Below, piece by piece: positions 32,388-42,195 of a stretch of 64,000 nt of DNA. Location: contig NC_048548.1 in the NCBI RefSeq assembly GCF_902806685.2, positions 13,852,557-13,916,556 of the forward strand, read 5' to 3'. Source of the DNA: Maniola hyperantus. Lineage: Eukaryota > Arthropoda > Insecta > Lepidoptera > Nymphalidae. Made by a program: the position numbers and the translations under genes. Each line of letters starts with the position of its first letter. Within the stretch, counting starts at the first letter, position 1. Below the pieces are notes generated by a model, which was not told the DNA's origin, made no database searches, and saw only the letters and a program-made list of their open reading frames with translations.

Positions 32388-32514
32388 TTGTCGGAGAGAA
32401 GCACGCGCTGAGCGCAGTTGAGCAGCTCCAACTGCAGCGGCGAGTACGGAGAGTTGGGCGGCGGCGTGGGCACGCCGAACGTCGACAGCGACGTAGAGAA
32501 TAGGCTCTCCGTTA
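32388..32514 (-). CDS. Internal coding exon, unidentified minus-strand gene (most 5' exon of the linked set)
   Basis: A 127-bp exon with acceptor GTCCCCAG|TA and donor GACAA|GTAACT. It starts in phase 1 and ends in phase 2, joining exon 30408-30555 (AA|G, Lys). The translation begins TESLFSTSLSTFGVPTPPPN, then SPYSPLQLELLNCAQRVLLS and D. A Ser/Thr/Pro-rich first half followed by a Leu-rich amphipathic segment suggests a disordered region next to a short helix. The alternative open frame across this exon (containing GEPILYVAVDVRRAHAAAQL) lacks the G/C third-position bias and does not fit the next exon. No upstream exon with a phase-1 donor was identified. Confidence 0.7.
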
Positions 32515-32633
32515 CTGGGGACAAACATAACAAACGATAAAGTATAATGCATAAATTTTAAGTTCTCACTCGCCATTTTAACTTTATGTGTCAACTCACA
32601 ACTGTCATGTCAAAAGTACGATTTTATTCCTAA

Positions 32634-32767
32634 CTAGCTTATGCCCGCGACTTCGTTCACGTGGACTAAACAAATATCAAACCCCTTTTTCACCCCCTTA
32701 GGGGTTGAATTTTCAAAAATTCTTTCTTAGCGGATGCCTACGTTATACTAGCTATCTGCATGCCAAA
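32634..32767 (+). mobile_element. Repeat family B, 5' half
   Basis: It starts CTAGCTTATGCCCGCGACTT and breaks off after TAGCTATCTGCATGCCAAAG. It overlaps in family coordinates with the 3' half at 32000-32126, so the two are independent truncations. Confidence 0.75.
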
Positions 32768-32769
32768 GA

Positions 32770-33900
32770 ACAAAGGCGAGCTTCAAACAAAATTTTACCT
32801 TGAATGCGTTTATGTAGGAAAAAATATTAATACCACAGGGGGTCCATTACTTAAACATAATCACCAAGATTTTTCATTTCAGGATCCACCAAAAAAAAAA
32901 TATTAATATTTTTATATTCTGAGATTATGAAAGTAACGTAGTGGTTACATACTCTTTGGTTGGTAGTATATGCAAGATTGATGCATTAATATTATCAAGT
33001 AAAAACACTTAAGAGTTGTGTGCCCAACTCGTGAGTCAGAGACTCTGACAAGTGACATTTGCAACTGCAAATGCACGAATCACGCGCATGCGCACAAAGA
33101 GTAGCAAACGAGCACAGCTAAGATACTTACCTACTAAACAATGGCCCTTTACATGCCATTGGCATTAGCATTGTCTATAAAATAAATAAATAAATAAAAG
33201 TTTATAAAAGATCTTTTTCAGTATTTAGCATGATGTACTAGTGTGTGATTATAGTTTAGTTTTTATGCACGTAAACAGTTCCGATTTGACAATGGAACCA
33301 AGATCCCTATTAATTACGGATAGTTGGTAACTACCTCTTTCTTCTAGAAAGGAAATATGCAACCAATCCGGAGCAAGGCTCTCATATTTTGATAGAGCCA
33401 AAACACACGAGATAATCAGAGAGGAAGCTTGTGATTAACTAACGATAAACTAGAAACTGGAAAAAACTGCGAATACAACTGAAATACAAGTTTTGAAGTT
33501 GTTATTTAATTTGTAGGTATTTAAATTCCTTTTAACCCAATTTTTACCATATTTTATCCTGTAAGGTTTTATCTTATTCAGATGCATATGCTATCTCTAT
33601 GTTCAGATGACATTCCAATAATCTATTAAAAATCAAAAGTTTTTATTCTTCTATTAAAAATCAGATTAAAACCTTTTTCATTTATTCTGCTTTTAATATA
33701 AACCCTCATTTAAAATAACAGCGATTATAAATACTTGTCAAGACTTTGTCAAGATGGCAATGGCAATAAGTGTTGCCATTAATTTTATTTTAATTACGAC
33801 TTACAATATATAAGTTGTTTAATAGCTCTTGGATAATGCTCTATAAGTATAAAGAAAAGAAAATATTCAACTTTTTAGACGTCCAGTATACTCAACACTA
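32770..33900. other. Intronic stretch, no supported feature
   Basis: AT-rich sequence with an AAAT run near 33180. I see no exon and no bounded repeat. Confidence 0.4.
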
Positions 33901-33905
33901 ATATA

Positions 33906-34091
33906 CAGTACCTACGCGGCAGAAAATAATGTACATCGACCTTTAGAAAGAGGTAGCGGTTTTGTAGAGCCTCGCCTCTGTCGTTAAGACTGACAAAACG
34001 TCACATAGGTATGAGTGACAGAAACAACGCTCTACAAAACCGAAATCATTCTAAAGGTTGATGTACATTATTTTCTGCAGCGTACCTACTG
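33906..34091. mobile_element. Foldback MITE family E, complete, TA-flanked
   Basis: 186 bp, starting CAGTACCTACGCGGCAGAAA and ending TTTTCTGCAGCGTACCTACTG. It is flanked by TA on each side (33904-33905 and 34092-34093). TA duplication points to the Tc1/mariner superfamily as source of mobilisation; this is an inference. Confidence 0.75.
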
Positions 34092-34224
34092 TAAATAAGC
34101 GCGGATGTAAGTGCGATGGTTTGGTATCTAACAAGTCTAGGTATGCACTATAGTTTTGTATCGGACATTGTGTAGAGATGTTCTGGTAAAATTAAGTTGA
34201 TGCATTTACGGAATATACCTAACC

Positions 34225-34445
34225 ATACTATTATAAATGCGAAACGGAACCACGGATTGATGTAATTTTTTGCATGATTATAGTTACACCAGAGCCTAGA
34301 GCCGTAAAGCAAGTTTAAGCGCAGACAAATAAACTGTTCCCATTAACCAACCATTACAAACCAACTATTACATCAAAAATTGTTGTAACAAACCCTCAAT
34401 AATTATTCTTTCCTTGAGCCACGTGGGGGCGAAGCTGCGGGTAAT
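34225..34445 (-). mobile_element. Repeat family C copy, diverged
   Basis: CATACTATTATAAATGCGAA, CGGATTGATGTAATTTTTTG and a degenerate distal part ending CGTGGGGGCGAAGCTGCGGG. Confidence 0.55.
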
Positions 34446-34756
34446 AGTTAGCACAATAATAAATATAGTTTGTAAGCATTGATTTATAAACAGTTTTATT
34501 TATTACTTAATAATAACGAAATACCTATTTTAAAGGTAACTTTTTCTAGAGTGGCAACTCTGGTAATGTTTTGTCATTATAACCAACACCGGATATGAAT
34601 TTAATCAAATAATAATTTATTAATTTAATCTACGATAAAGTCTTACAAAACTAATTTTGTATAAAAACTAACCAATTAAATTACTAAGTTTTGCATAGGT
34701 CACATTTCTAGACGCTTCCTAAAACATTCAGGTAATCCCACGCCGATGTTCTTTCA

Positions 34757-34856
34757 GCCCGATCCGTCCCGTAGTTTGAGCTGTGCGTTGATAGATCAGT
34801 CAGTCAGTCAGTAAGTCAGTAAGTCACATTTTCCTTTTATATATTTATATAGATTA
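34757..34856 (+). mobile_element. Repeat family B, 3' end fragment
   Basis: CAGCCCGATCCGTCCCGTAG to TTCCTTTTATATATTTATAT, with an AGTC array of variant units. Confidence 0.75.
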
Positions 34857-34987
34857 TAAAGGTGAAGTAGTTTTGACATGACAGTTGACACTTAGAGCTA
34901 AAATGTCGTGTGAGTTCTCATTTTGTAAGGACTATAATCATTAAAATGTTCTCTTTACGAATTTGCTCTATGCCAGAGATAGGTACT

Positions 34988-35524
34988 ATTGTGTCAGTGT
35001 TTCCATGTACACGGTAATTACCGTAGATGCACCGTAATTCAGTCCTAATCTACCGTCAAGGTAAACATGCCATTACCTTGACCGTGTCATCGTAATAGAA
35101 AAATCACGTAAAAAATTCATAATATACTGCGTAATACGAGTACGAATCTCAGTCACGTTAGCATATTTCGTAATGGCAGCATTTCTCTTGCTCTTGGTTT
35201 AAGCATCAAATCTCAGCAATCTATTTTCGTCCTTATTCAAGCAATTAGGAAGTAGTGAAATGTAAAATTAATGAGATTTAACAAAATATTAATATGAAGA
35301 AAATCCGTATATGAAAAAGATATTGCTATGCTAGGAGAGTCAGATTCAGAATAATATTAATAATTGATTAAAAGCAAATTCGTGACTTTTTTCTTTTAAA
35401 AAAGACACGGTAATTTACACGGTATTCTTTTAGCTAATCCACAGTAATTTAATCTAGAAACACCGTAATTTTAACCCTTCTACACGGTAATTCTCGATTT
35501 ACATATGGAAACACTGTATTGTGT
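34988..35524. mobile_element. hAT-like MITE (521 bp) with perfect 8-bp target duplication
   Basis: The element, 34996-35516, starts CAGTGTTTCCATGTA and ends GGAAACACTG. TATTGTGT flanks it directly at 34988-34995 and 35517-35524. CAGTGTTTCC-type ends with an 8-bp duplication are characteristic of the hAT superfamily. Both halves carry several ACGGTAATT / AATTACCGT motifs as subterminal repeats. No transposase is encoded. Confidence 0.85.
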
Positions 35525-35671
35525 GCACGTGCGCTGTATTCCATAACTCATAATACGATGGTAGGTACTGTCGGTCGTGTCGATGTACATACAACCGGCG
35601 GCGCGGCGCGGGTGATTACGAATCTTGCGACAGACGTAAATCTCGCTATCATTGCTGTCAAACTGTCACGA

Positions 35672-35832
35672 GCCTCAATAGCTCAACTGGTAAAGGAGTG
35701 GACTGAAAACCGAAAGGTCGACGGTTCAAACCCCGCCCGTTGCACTATTGTCGTACCTACTCCTAGCACAAGCACGCTTAGTTGGAGAGGAAAAAGGGGA
35801 ATATTAGTCATTTAACATGGCTAATGTTCTTT
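35672..35832 (+). mobile_element. SINE family S2 (tRNA-derived)
   Basis: TAGCTCAACTGGTAAAGGAG and GGTTCAAACCCC boxes are intact, and the body is nearly identical to 6801-6977. A T-rich stretch follows in place of the A-tail. The ORF 35519-35815 only reads through it. Confidence 0.8.
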
Positions 35833-36336
35833 ATTTATATTTTTTTTTAAAAAGTCACATGTAACAGCGGTTAGAGAGAGACAGCAATAGCCACAACGCA
35901 AAATAAGAAGAAGAAGAGACAGCAAATGAACTATCGCATGGCTACTGCTGTCGCTACTGCAACGGTTTACGTAATCACCCCGCGGGGGCATTATTACTAT
36001 CACGCACAGGATCATCGACTTTTCGCTTCGAGGCCCGGTGTGTAAGTTGTATGTCTATTCAATTCAATTCAATTCAATTATTACAGATTGGCGGCATTGG
36101 ACTTGGATTTTGATAGACTCTAACACCGCCAACTTTCCAGCTCTGGGCTGCTATTGCGAATTTCTTGACAGAAGACCTACCCGCTAGTGACTATACCAAT
36201 TGCCTACCAACGAAACAATAACCACTAATAACTAGGTATTGTAAAAAAAAAATGATTTTGAGACTGGCCGACAGGACAATCAATGTAGGATTTTGAGACG
36301 CTACGGTTTTCGAGGTGTTCAAACTTAAAATCGCTT

Positions 36337-36635
36337 CAGTACCCGTAGTAGGTACAAGATTTTACGTCTCACCAAACGAAACCAAATTCGAGAGTCGAAA
36401 TACCTCCGCGTCACAGTAAACTGGATCTTATATGCCTTGTTTTAAAGCTCAAGTTTGTCTACACTTCTACAGCCAGCTCTCCAAGCGGAAACATTGCGAA
36501 ATTAAAATCAGTGGCATTGAATATTTGACTTCAATTCAAGGCTGTTTAGGTCTATTTTACTGTAACGCGGAAGTATTTCGACTCTCAAATTTGGTTTGGT
36601 TTGGTGAGACGTAAAATCTTGTACTACGGGTACTG
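36337..36635. mobile_element. Foldback MITE, about 299 bp with long inverted ends
   Basis: CAGTACCCGTAGTAGGTACA, TTTTACGTCTCACCAAACG and CTCTCAAATTTGG-type segments are mirrored on the two sides over about 80 bp. The short ORF at 36432-36614 lies across the right arm. Confidence 0.7.
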
Positions 36636-36656
36636 GTTGCCTTGTTGATCTACGTT

Positions 36657-36835
36657 ATAACTCCCGCAAATTGCTAATGCGCGTGGCCGCCGTTTTAGTG
36701 ACGTGAGCACTAGACTGAAGTTTCGAGCTGATGGTATATTTTTATTTCAGCTGACGTCAAAATGACGTCATTTCGATGTTAATGAGACATGGTTCCAGCT
36801 CAATAGCAATTTGCGGGACTTATAGGAAACTACAA
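36657..36835. mobile_element. Foldback MITE family K (CCCGCAAATTGCTA ends)
   Basis: AACTCCCGCAAATTGCTAAT at left is inverted as TAGCAATTTGCGGGACTTAT at right. Other copies lie at 56405-56545 and, in part, at 52180-52255. Confidence 0.7.
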
Positions 36836-36849
36836 TAAATTAACGTGTG

Positions 36850-36982
36850 AATCCATACTAATATGATAAATGCGAAAATGTGTCTGTCTGTTAGCTTTCA
36901 CAACCCAGCAGTTTAAGCGATTTTGATAAAATTTGGTAAAGAATTAGCTTACATCCCGGGGCTCGCACTTGGCCGGTTTTTC
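36850..36982 (-). repeat. Family C fragment joined to a family A end
   Basis: 36850-36959 is family C up to TTAGCTTACATCCCGGG. 36960-36982 is the CTCGCACTTGGCCGGTTTTT end of family A. The junction marks an old nested insertion followed by deletion. Confidence 0.6.
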
Positions 36983-37011
36983 CTTCCACATGCATATTTA
37001 ACATTCTTCTA

Positions 37012-37170
37012 GTGACATGCAGTGGCGTGCACAGGGTTTGAAGCTAGGGTAGGCATTAGTTAGGTAGGAATCTGTTTACTGGCAGGTCATATGAAAATAT
37101 GCATTGAGCTATACAACTCGGGTAAGCAGTGCATTTATGCCTCTATGACCTGCACGCCACTGGTGACATG
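37012..37170. mobile_element. hAT-like MITE (143 bp) with perfect 8-bp target duplication
   Basis: The element, 37020-37162, has ends CAGTGGCGTGCACAGG and CTGCACGCCACTG. GTGACATG flanks it directly at 37012-37019 and 37163-37170. A sister copy lies at 50111-50274. Confidence 0.85.
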
Positions 37171-38326
37171 GCTTACATTACACATACAAAAGTAAACAAA
37201 TAAATAACCACCTATATAACAATTTACTCTTTTGTCTTCTCTGAATTTCTCTAGACTGTTGGTAGTGGGATAGACGCAACATGACAAATGGAACTCATTA
37301 GTGAAGAACTCGGTATCTATTTGTAGTGTGTGAGGGAGGCCTTAATTTTAATCACAATGTCACTCCGCGCGCGTTCGACTCCCGCGCACATTTTATCATT
37401 GAAGTTAATGTCCATGATCTCTTTATTTTTTATGGAAGCCTGGTCACATTTAGCAGGTCTTAAAGAGTTGCTAAACTAAAACTAAAACTAAAATGGAGTG
37501 GATGGAGTAAAGAAGAATGGAGCCCTAATATTAAAAACACGACTTGACTTACTTTGCCAAAAACGGATCTCTTAATAAGTTACATTTTTCACATTTGAAA
37601 ATGACACCATAATACAGAGCATATTAAATTTTATCAAAAAAATTATAGCTAGCGTCACTCGAGAATCGCAATGATTAAAGATTTCTAACATTCTACTCTT
37701 CAAATAACTAACGGTCAATCCATCCGGGGTCCTTTTTCAAGGGAGTCAGTTCGCGCACGCGCCGCGGGTTTGACTGCGAATGGGTTTGCTGGATGGGTTC
37801 GAAACTAGTCGGGCTAACGTCGACTAAACACATGAGTACAGCCGGGACAGATATTATTTATAACGTTGTTACTTGTCAAAAAGACGCAAAACAACGTTGT
37901 TACTTGTTAAGTTAAAAAAACAATCAGGACTTATTCAAAATGGGTTCCATTTTATTCAGAACATTTCTCGAGGAAGGTTTTTAGTTTACTAGATAGGCCC
38001 CGTGCGTAGCCGCCGAGTCAACTAGTTAGATCTTTCATTTTTACATGAATTGAACTGTTCACTTATAGTTCTGATTGTTATCATTTTCCTTATTCTAGTT
38101 ACTAAAATCCAAAACCCGCGTTAAAATATTTCTCTGTCTATCTCTTCAAAATAGCTGAAGCGGTTATCAGGTAGAGAGAGGACTTTGTAAGAAAGTAATC
38201 TAGCCGGCAGGCAACTGAACAGCACGAAAATACCTATATCGTGGATTAGTTAATAAAATAATTAATTAATTAATCAAGAGGAATATTCGACTCGCGATGT
38301 ATTTATTATATTTTAGCTGTACTCAC
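37171..38326. other. Intronic stretch, no firm feature
   Basis: 37730-37830 is less AT-rich (CGCGCACGCGCCGCGGG) but has no open frame with splice sites. The remainder is AT-rich. Confidence 0.35.
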
Positions 38327-38361
38327 TTGTTCTCCTCATTCATTATGACAGCCTGGTACAT
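38327..38361 (-). CDS. Candidate start-codon exon, minus strand
   Basis: On the minus strand, ATG at 38361 opens MYQAVIMNEEN, followed by AA|GTGAGT, a strong donor, ending in phase 2. It lies between exon-like sequences at 45299 and 32388 of the same strand. Its phase does not match the phase-1 acceptor of 32388-32514, so another exon would be needed. Only 35 bp support it. It could be a chance ATG before a chance donor. Confidence 0.25.
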
Positions 38362-38667
38362 TGCGACGCGTAGTGTTACGTGATACCGTTAACCAACCGT
38401 TTGGTTGTTATTGGTTATTTCTGTTAATTAAAAATATCACCGTTGTTTGTTGGTGTTCTACAAAAATAGCTTCAGTTATGAACACAAACAAATATAGGTA
38501 GCGGTGAAAATATTTACGAAGAAATATTTTTTCTGATTAGTTGTCAGCCTTTTGCGGAATGGCGTAAACAAAATCACGGTAGGTAATATTTATTACACAT
38601 TACCGTGACAAAATGGACCATAATACTTAATATGCTCATGAGTCAGATATTCGAAGAAGAGAAATGT

Positions 38668-38948
38668 TGGTTAGAATAAATCCGAAAATCGTAAATTCGG
38701 GTTAATCATTAAAAAAATTAAAAATGGTGTTCAGGAACAAATAATTAGTAGGTATTTCCAATTTTCAAAGTAAGATAACTATTAACTATACCAAGTGGGC
38801 TATCAATATGAAAGGGCTTTACTTGTACATTCTAACAGATTTTTATTTATTTTTATGTGTAGCAAATAGTTTTTAATTTATCGTGCAAAATGTCGAAAAA
38901 ATATTCACCTCTATGCACGAGTCTGAGCCGCAGTTGGCTGGTTTTTTA
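38668..38948 (+). mobile_element. MITE-like family A copy, 5'-truncated
   Basis: It begins near AATCCGAAAATCGTAAATTC and ends CAGTTGGCTGGTTTTTTAA. Confidence 0.7.
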
Positions 38949-39070
38949 AAAATTGTCTTTATTTGATCAATAAACTGCCAAAAATTCACTATTTTTAGGG
39001 TTTCGTACCCTACAGAAATGTCTAAAACTATGGCTACTTACAGAGCGCTTGCTAGAATTGATTAGGCTAT

Positions 39071-39490
39071 TTTACCGTACCTATAAAGGAAAATCGGAAC
39101 CCTTATAGGATCACTTTGTTGTCTGTCTGTCTGTCTGTCTGTCTGTCAAGAAACCTACAGGGTACTTTCCGTTGACCTAGAATCATGAAATTTGGTAGGT
39201 AGGTGGGTCTTATAGCTGGTATTAGAGGAAAAATCTAAAAATCGTGAATTTGTGATTACATCACACAAAAAAAATTAAATAGTGGTCATAAACTAATAAT
39301 TAGTATTTTCAATTTTCGAAGTAAGATAACTGTATCAAGTGGGGTATCATATGAAAGTGCTTTCACATGTGCATTCTGAAACAGATTTTTATTTATTTTT
39401 ATGCATCATAGTGCAAAATGTCGAAACAATACGACTGTAGCACGGAACCCTCGCTGCGCGAGCCTGACTCGCACTTGGCCGGTTTTTTTT
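39071..39490 (+). mobile_element. MITE-like family A copy
   Basis: Starts ACCGTACCTATAAAGGAAAA with a (GTCT)n array at 39120-39147 and ends CTGACTCGCACTTGGCCGG plus T run. It follows the previous A copy after about 120 bp. Confidence 0.85.
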
Positions 39491-39609
39491 GATCGACAAG
39501 TGCAATAAAAATGCATTGCCGGGCCTAAAGTATAATAGTTTTAGTGTGATTTCAGTGCCCTGAGTCTTTATGGATGCTACTTAACACGTGATTTAGACTC
39601 CATCAACAG

Positions 39610-39931
39610 GTTTTTTTTTAAAATTCAGATACAAGTTAGCCCTTGAATGCAATCTCACCTGGCAGTAAGTGATGATGCAGTCTAAGATGAAAGGGTATTT
39701 ATTGCAGTTTTTTTATTTAACCCACACCCTTTGGTTTCTACACGGCATCGTACCGGAACGCTTAATCACTTGGCTTGGCTTGGCTTTGCCGGTAGGGCAA
39801 CTAGCCACGGGCGAAGCCTCCCACCAGACCAGACCAGAAATTTAGAAATTATAAAATTCCAAACCCCGGGAATCGAACTCGGGACCTCCCACTAATAAGA
39901 CAACAGCACTTACCACTGCGCCAGGGAGGTC
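39610..39931 (-). mobile_element. SINE family S3 (tRNA-derived), full length
   Basis: On the minus strand the head reads GACCTCCCTGGCGCAGTGG (A-box-like) and GGTCCCGAGTTCGATTCCCG (B-box-like). The body follows with GGCTTCGCCCGTGGCTAGTT, AACCAAAGGGTGTGGGTT and AGACTGCATCATCACTTACT, closing GCTAACTTGTATCTGAAT. A direct TTGGC triplication lies near 39772-39786. It is a SINE, not a working tRNA gene. Confidence 0.8.
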
Positions 39932-40148
39932 GTCAAAATGAGGAATATGTCGCAGAGCTCTAGTCTATGAAACTCATTACAAACGAAAGTCATTACAGCA
40001 CTCGTTACAGTCGTTATGTTTAACACAGGCAGGCCTTAATTATCCGCGTGTCACTCCACACACACTTGGCGACTGGCGACTCCCGCGCAGCACATGTGGC
40101 GATTTATTTGTTTGTCTTTAACTTTTTAGAAGCAGCCAATTGGGTAAT

Positions 40149-40566
40149 AAAGTGCGAGTCAGGCTCGCGCAACGACGGTTCCGTACAAAAGTCTTATTTT
40201 TTTGACATTTTGCACGATAATTCAAAAACTATGATACTTAAAAATAAATAACAACCTCTGTTTTAGAATCCACAGATAAAGCCCTTTCATATGATACCCC
40301 ACTTGATATAGTTATCTTACTTCAAATATTGAAAAAACTAATTATTAGTTCATGACCACAATTTAATTTTTTTTGTGTGATCTAACCCCAAAATTCACGG
40401 TTTTCAGATTTTTCCCCAAATGTCAGCTATAAGATCTACCTACCTGCCCAATTTCATGATTCTAGGTCAACGGGAAGTACCCTGTAGGTTTCATGACAGA
40501 CAGACAGACAATAAAGTGATCCTATAAGGGTTCCGTTTTTCCTTTTGAGGTACGGAACCCTAAAAA
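40149..40566 (-). mobile_element. MITE-like family A copy
   Basis: AAGTGCGAGTCAGGCTCGCG to GAGGTACGGAACCCTAAAAA. Its (GACA)n array is short (three to four units). Confidence 0.85.
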
Positions 40567-40772
40567 TACTCATTAAAATCTTTATAGTGTTAGGTGGAGT
40601 TTGATTACTCTGTGAGTTCGTCTGGGAAGTACTTAGCTGCTCTATTGACGTTCTGTCACGTTGTCGGACGGGAAATAGAGTGAAGAAACTGGCTTCGGAC
40701 GATTAAGCTATGCATCAGGATAGCCTAATCGTCCGTAGCTTTACACTTTACTACATAACTAAGCTACATACA

Positions 40773-40773
40773 G

Positions 40774-40826
<53 letters not shown>

Positions 40827-41030
40827 GTCAACCAACAGACGTCCACTGCTGGACGTAGGTCTCTTGTAGGAACTTCCACACGCCACGGTTTTGCGCCGCC
40901 TGAATCCAGCGGCTCCCTGGGACTCGTCTGATGTCGTCCGTCCACCTAGTGGGAGGTCTTCCAAGCTCCAACGCTGCGTCTTCCGGTGCGAGGTCGCCAT
41001 TCCAGCACCTTGGGACCCCAACGTCTATCG
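40773..41030 (-). mobile_element. RTE-like LINE 3' end with (ATG)n terminus
   Basis: The minus strand encodes RPPTRWTDDIRRVPGSRWIQ, AAQNRGVWKFLQETYVQQWT and SVG, then a stop and an (ATG)n run of about seventeen triplets (40776-40826). This is the clearest copy of the tail found at 435, 11505, 21225 and 27965. The small insertion CCAAGCT near 40961 breaks the upstream frame. Poly-Ile and poly-Met ORFs here are the microsatellite. Confidence 0.8.
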
Positions 41031-41129
41031 GTATATATAGTGCGTGGCCGAAAGTAATGTACATCGACTTATGGGATACCGCGAAGTCTTAGATAAATAA
41101 CTTATCGAACTAGTTCTGCCGCATATGCG

Positions 41130-41935
41130 GTAAAAAAGATTCGCCAGTTGACAGACATAGAAACTGCGAGACTAGTATATTTTAGTTACTTTCACAGCAT
41201 TATGTCATATGGTATATTATTATGGGGTAATGCTGCTGATATTAATTCTATTTTTGTGCTGCAGAAAAGGGCTGTTCGAGCCATATACAGTATTGGGCCA
41301 CGAGAGTCGCTGAGAACTAAATTTAGGGAAGTTAACATTATGACAGTGCATAATCAATATATTTTTGAAAATTTACTGTACGTACATAAAAACATAAATA
41401 AATTTAAAAAAAAAAGTGACTGTCATAATATAAATACTAGAAATAAAAATAAACTTGTAATGCCCGCCTCTAGGCTCAGTAAAGTTAGCAATTCATTTGC
41501 TCGTAATTCCATACGTTTCTATAATAAGCTTCCAGAAGACATATTGGAGATGTCTCTCAACAAGTTCAAAGTGTTCATAAAACGTAAACTAATTGAAAAA
41601 TCCTATTACAATGTAAAGGATTATTTAAATGATAAGCAAGCTTGGGAATGAGTTGCTTAACGACTTTGTGATAGTTCTAATAAGTTTCAATAATTTTGTA
41701 AAGTGGTGATAATAAAAAGAATACCCGGCTGAGTTTGATGTGGGCTCTTCTCAGACCTGGGCGCGTTTGGAACCCTCGTAGCTTTAGTTTTAAGTTTGCG
41801 TTATAATTATCACCACTATATCTTACAAATCTAACACCATACCAGACCATCAATAAGCGTAAATTATTACCTATTTTGAATAAATCATTTGATTTTGATT
41901 TTGATTTTAGTTCGGGGCGAACCACTAGGTACTTA
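41130..41935 (+). mobile_element. Jockey-type LINE 3' end: reverse-transcriptase C-terminus and 3' UTR
   Basis: The 167-codon frame at 41148-41651 reads YFSYFHSIMSYGILLWGNAA, IFVLQKRAVRAIYSIGPRES, then NSIRFYNKLPEDIL and a stop. The SYGILLWG and LQKRAVR phrases and the RFYNKLPE tail are typical C-terminal parts of jockey/CR1-type non-LTR polymerases. The catalytic palm (YADD box) is absent, so this is a 5'-truncated copy. The 3' UTR continues to TTGAATAAATCATTTGATTT at 41878, with a short TTTTGAT repeat tail. It nearly matches the copy leaving the window at 63484-64000, so the family is probably recent. Confidence 0.8.
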
Positions 41936-41955
41936 GTTATTTTATTTATTATAGA

Positions 41956-42121
41956 GCCTCAATAGCTCAACCGGTATAGGAGTGGACTGAAAACCGAGAC
42001 CGAGAGGTCGACGGTTCAAACCCCGCCCGTTGCACTATAATTGTCGTACCTACTCCTAGCACAAGCCTGACGCTTAATTGGAGAGGAAAGGGGAATATTA
42101 GTCATTTAACATGACTAATAT

Positions 42122-42191
<70 letters not shown>
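41956..42191 (+). mobile_element. SINE family S2 with 65-bp A-tail
   Basis: TAGCTCAACCGGTATAGGAG and GGTTCAAACCCC boxes. A 6-bp duplication (ACCGAG) lies near 41993. An uninterrupted A run at 42127-42191 suggests a young insertion or a tract that has not yet eroded. Confidence 0.85.

Positions 42192-42192
<1 letters not shown>

Positions 42193-42195
<3 letters not shown>

Noticed and set aside
32361..32594. 77-codon minus-strand ORF across exon 32388-32514
   Set aside because: It ignores clear splice sites and uses a frame without third-position G/C bias that does not join exon 30408-30555.
40710..41021. Poly-Ile, poly-Met and poly-Asp ORFs
   Set aside because: They translate the (ATC)n/(ATG)n terminus of the RTE-like LINE; only the C-terminal RT tail beyond it is real element coding sequence.
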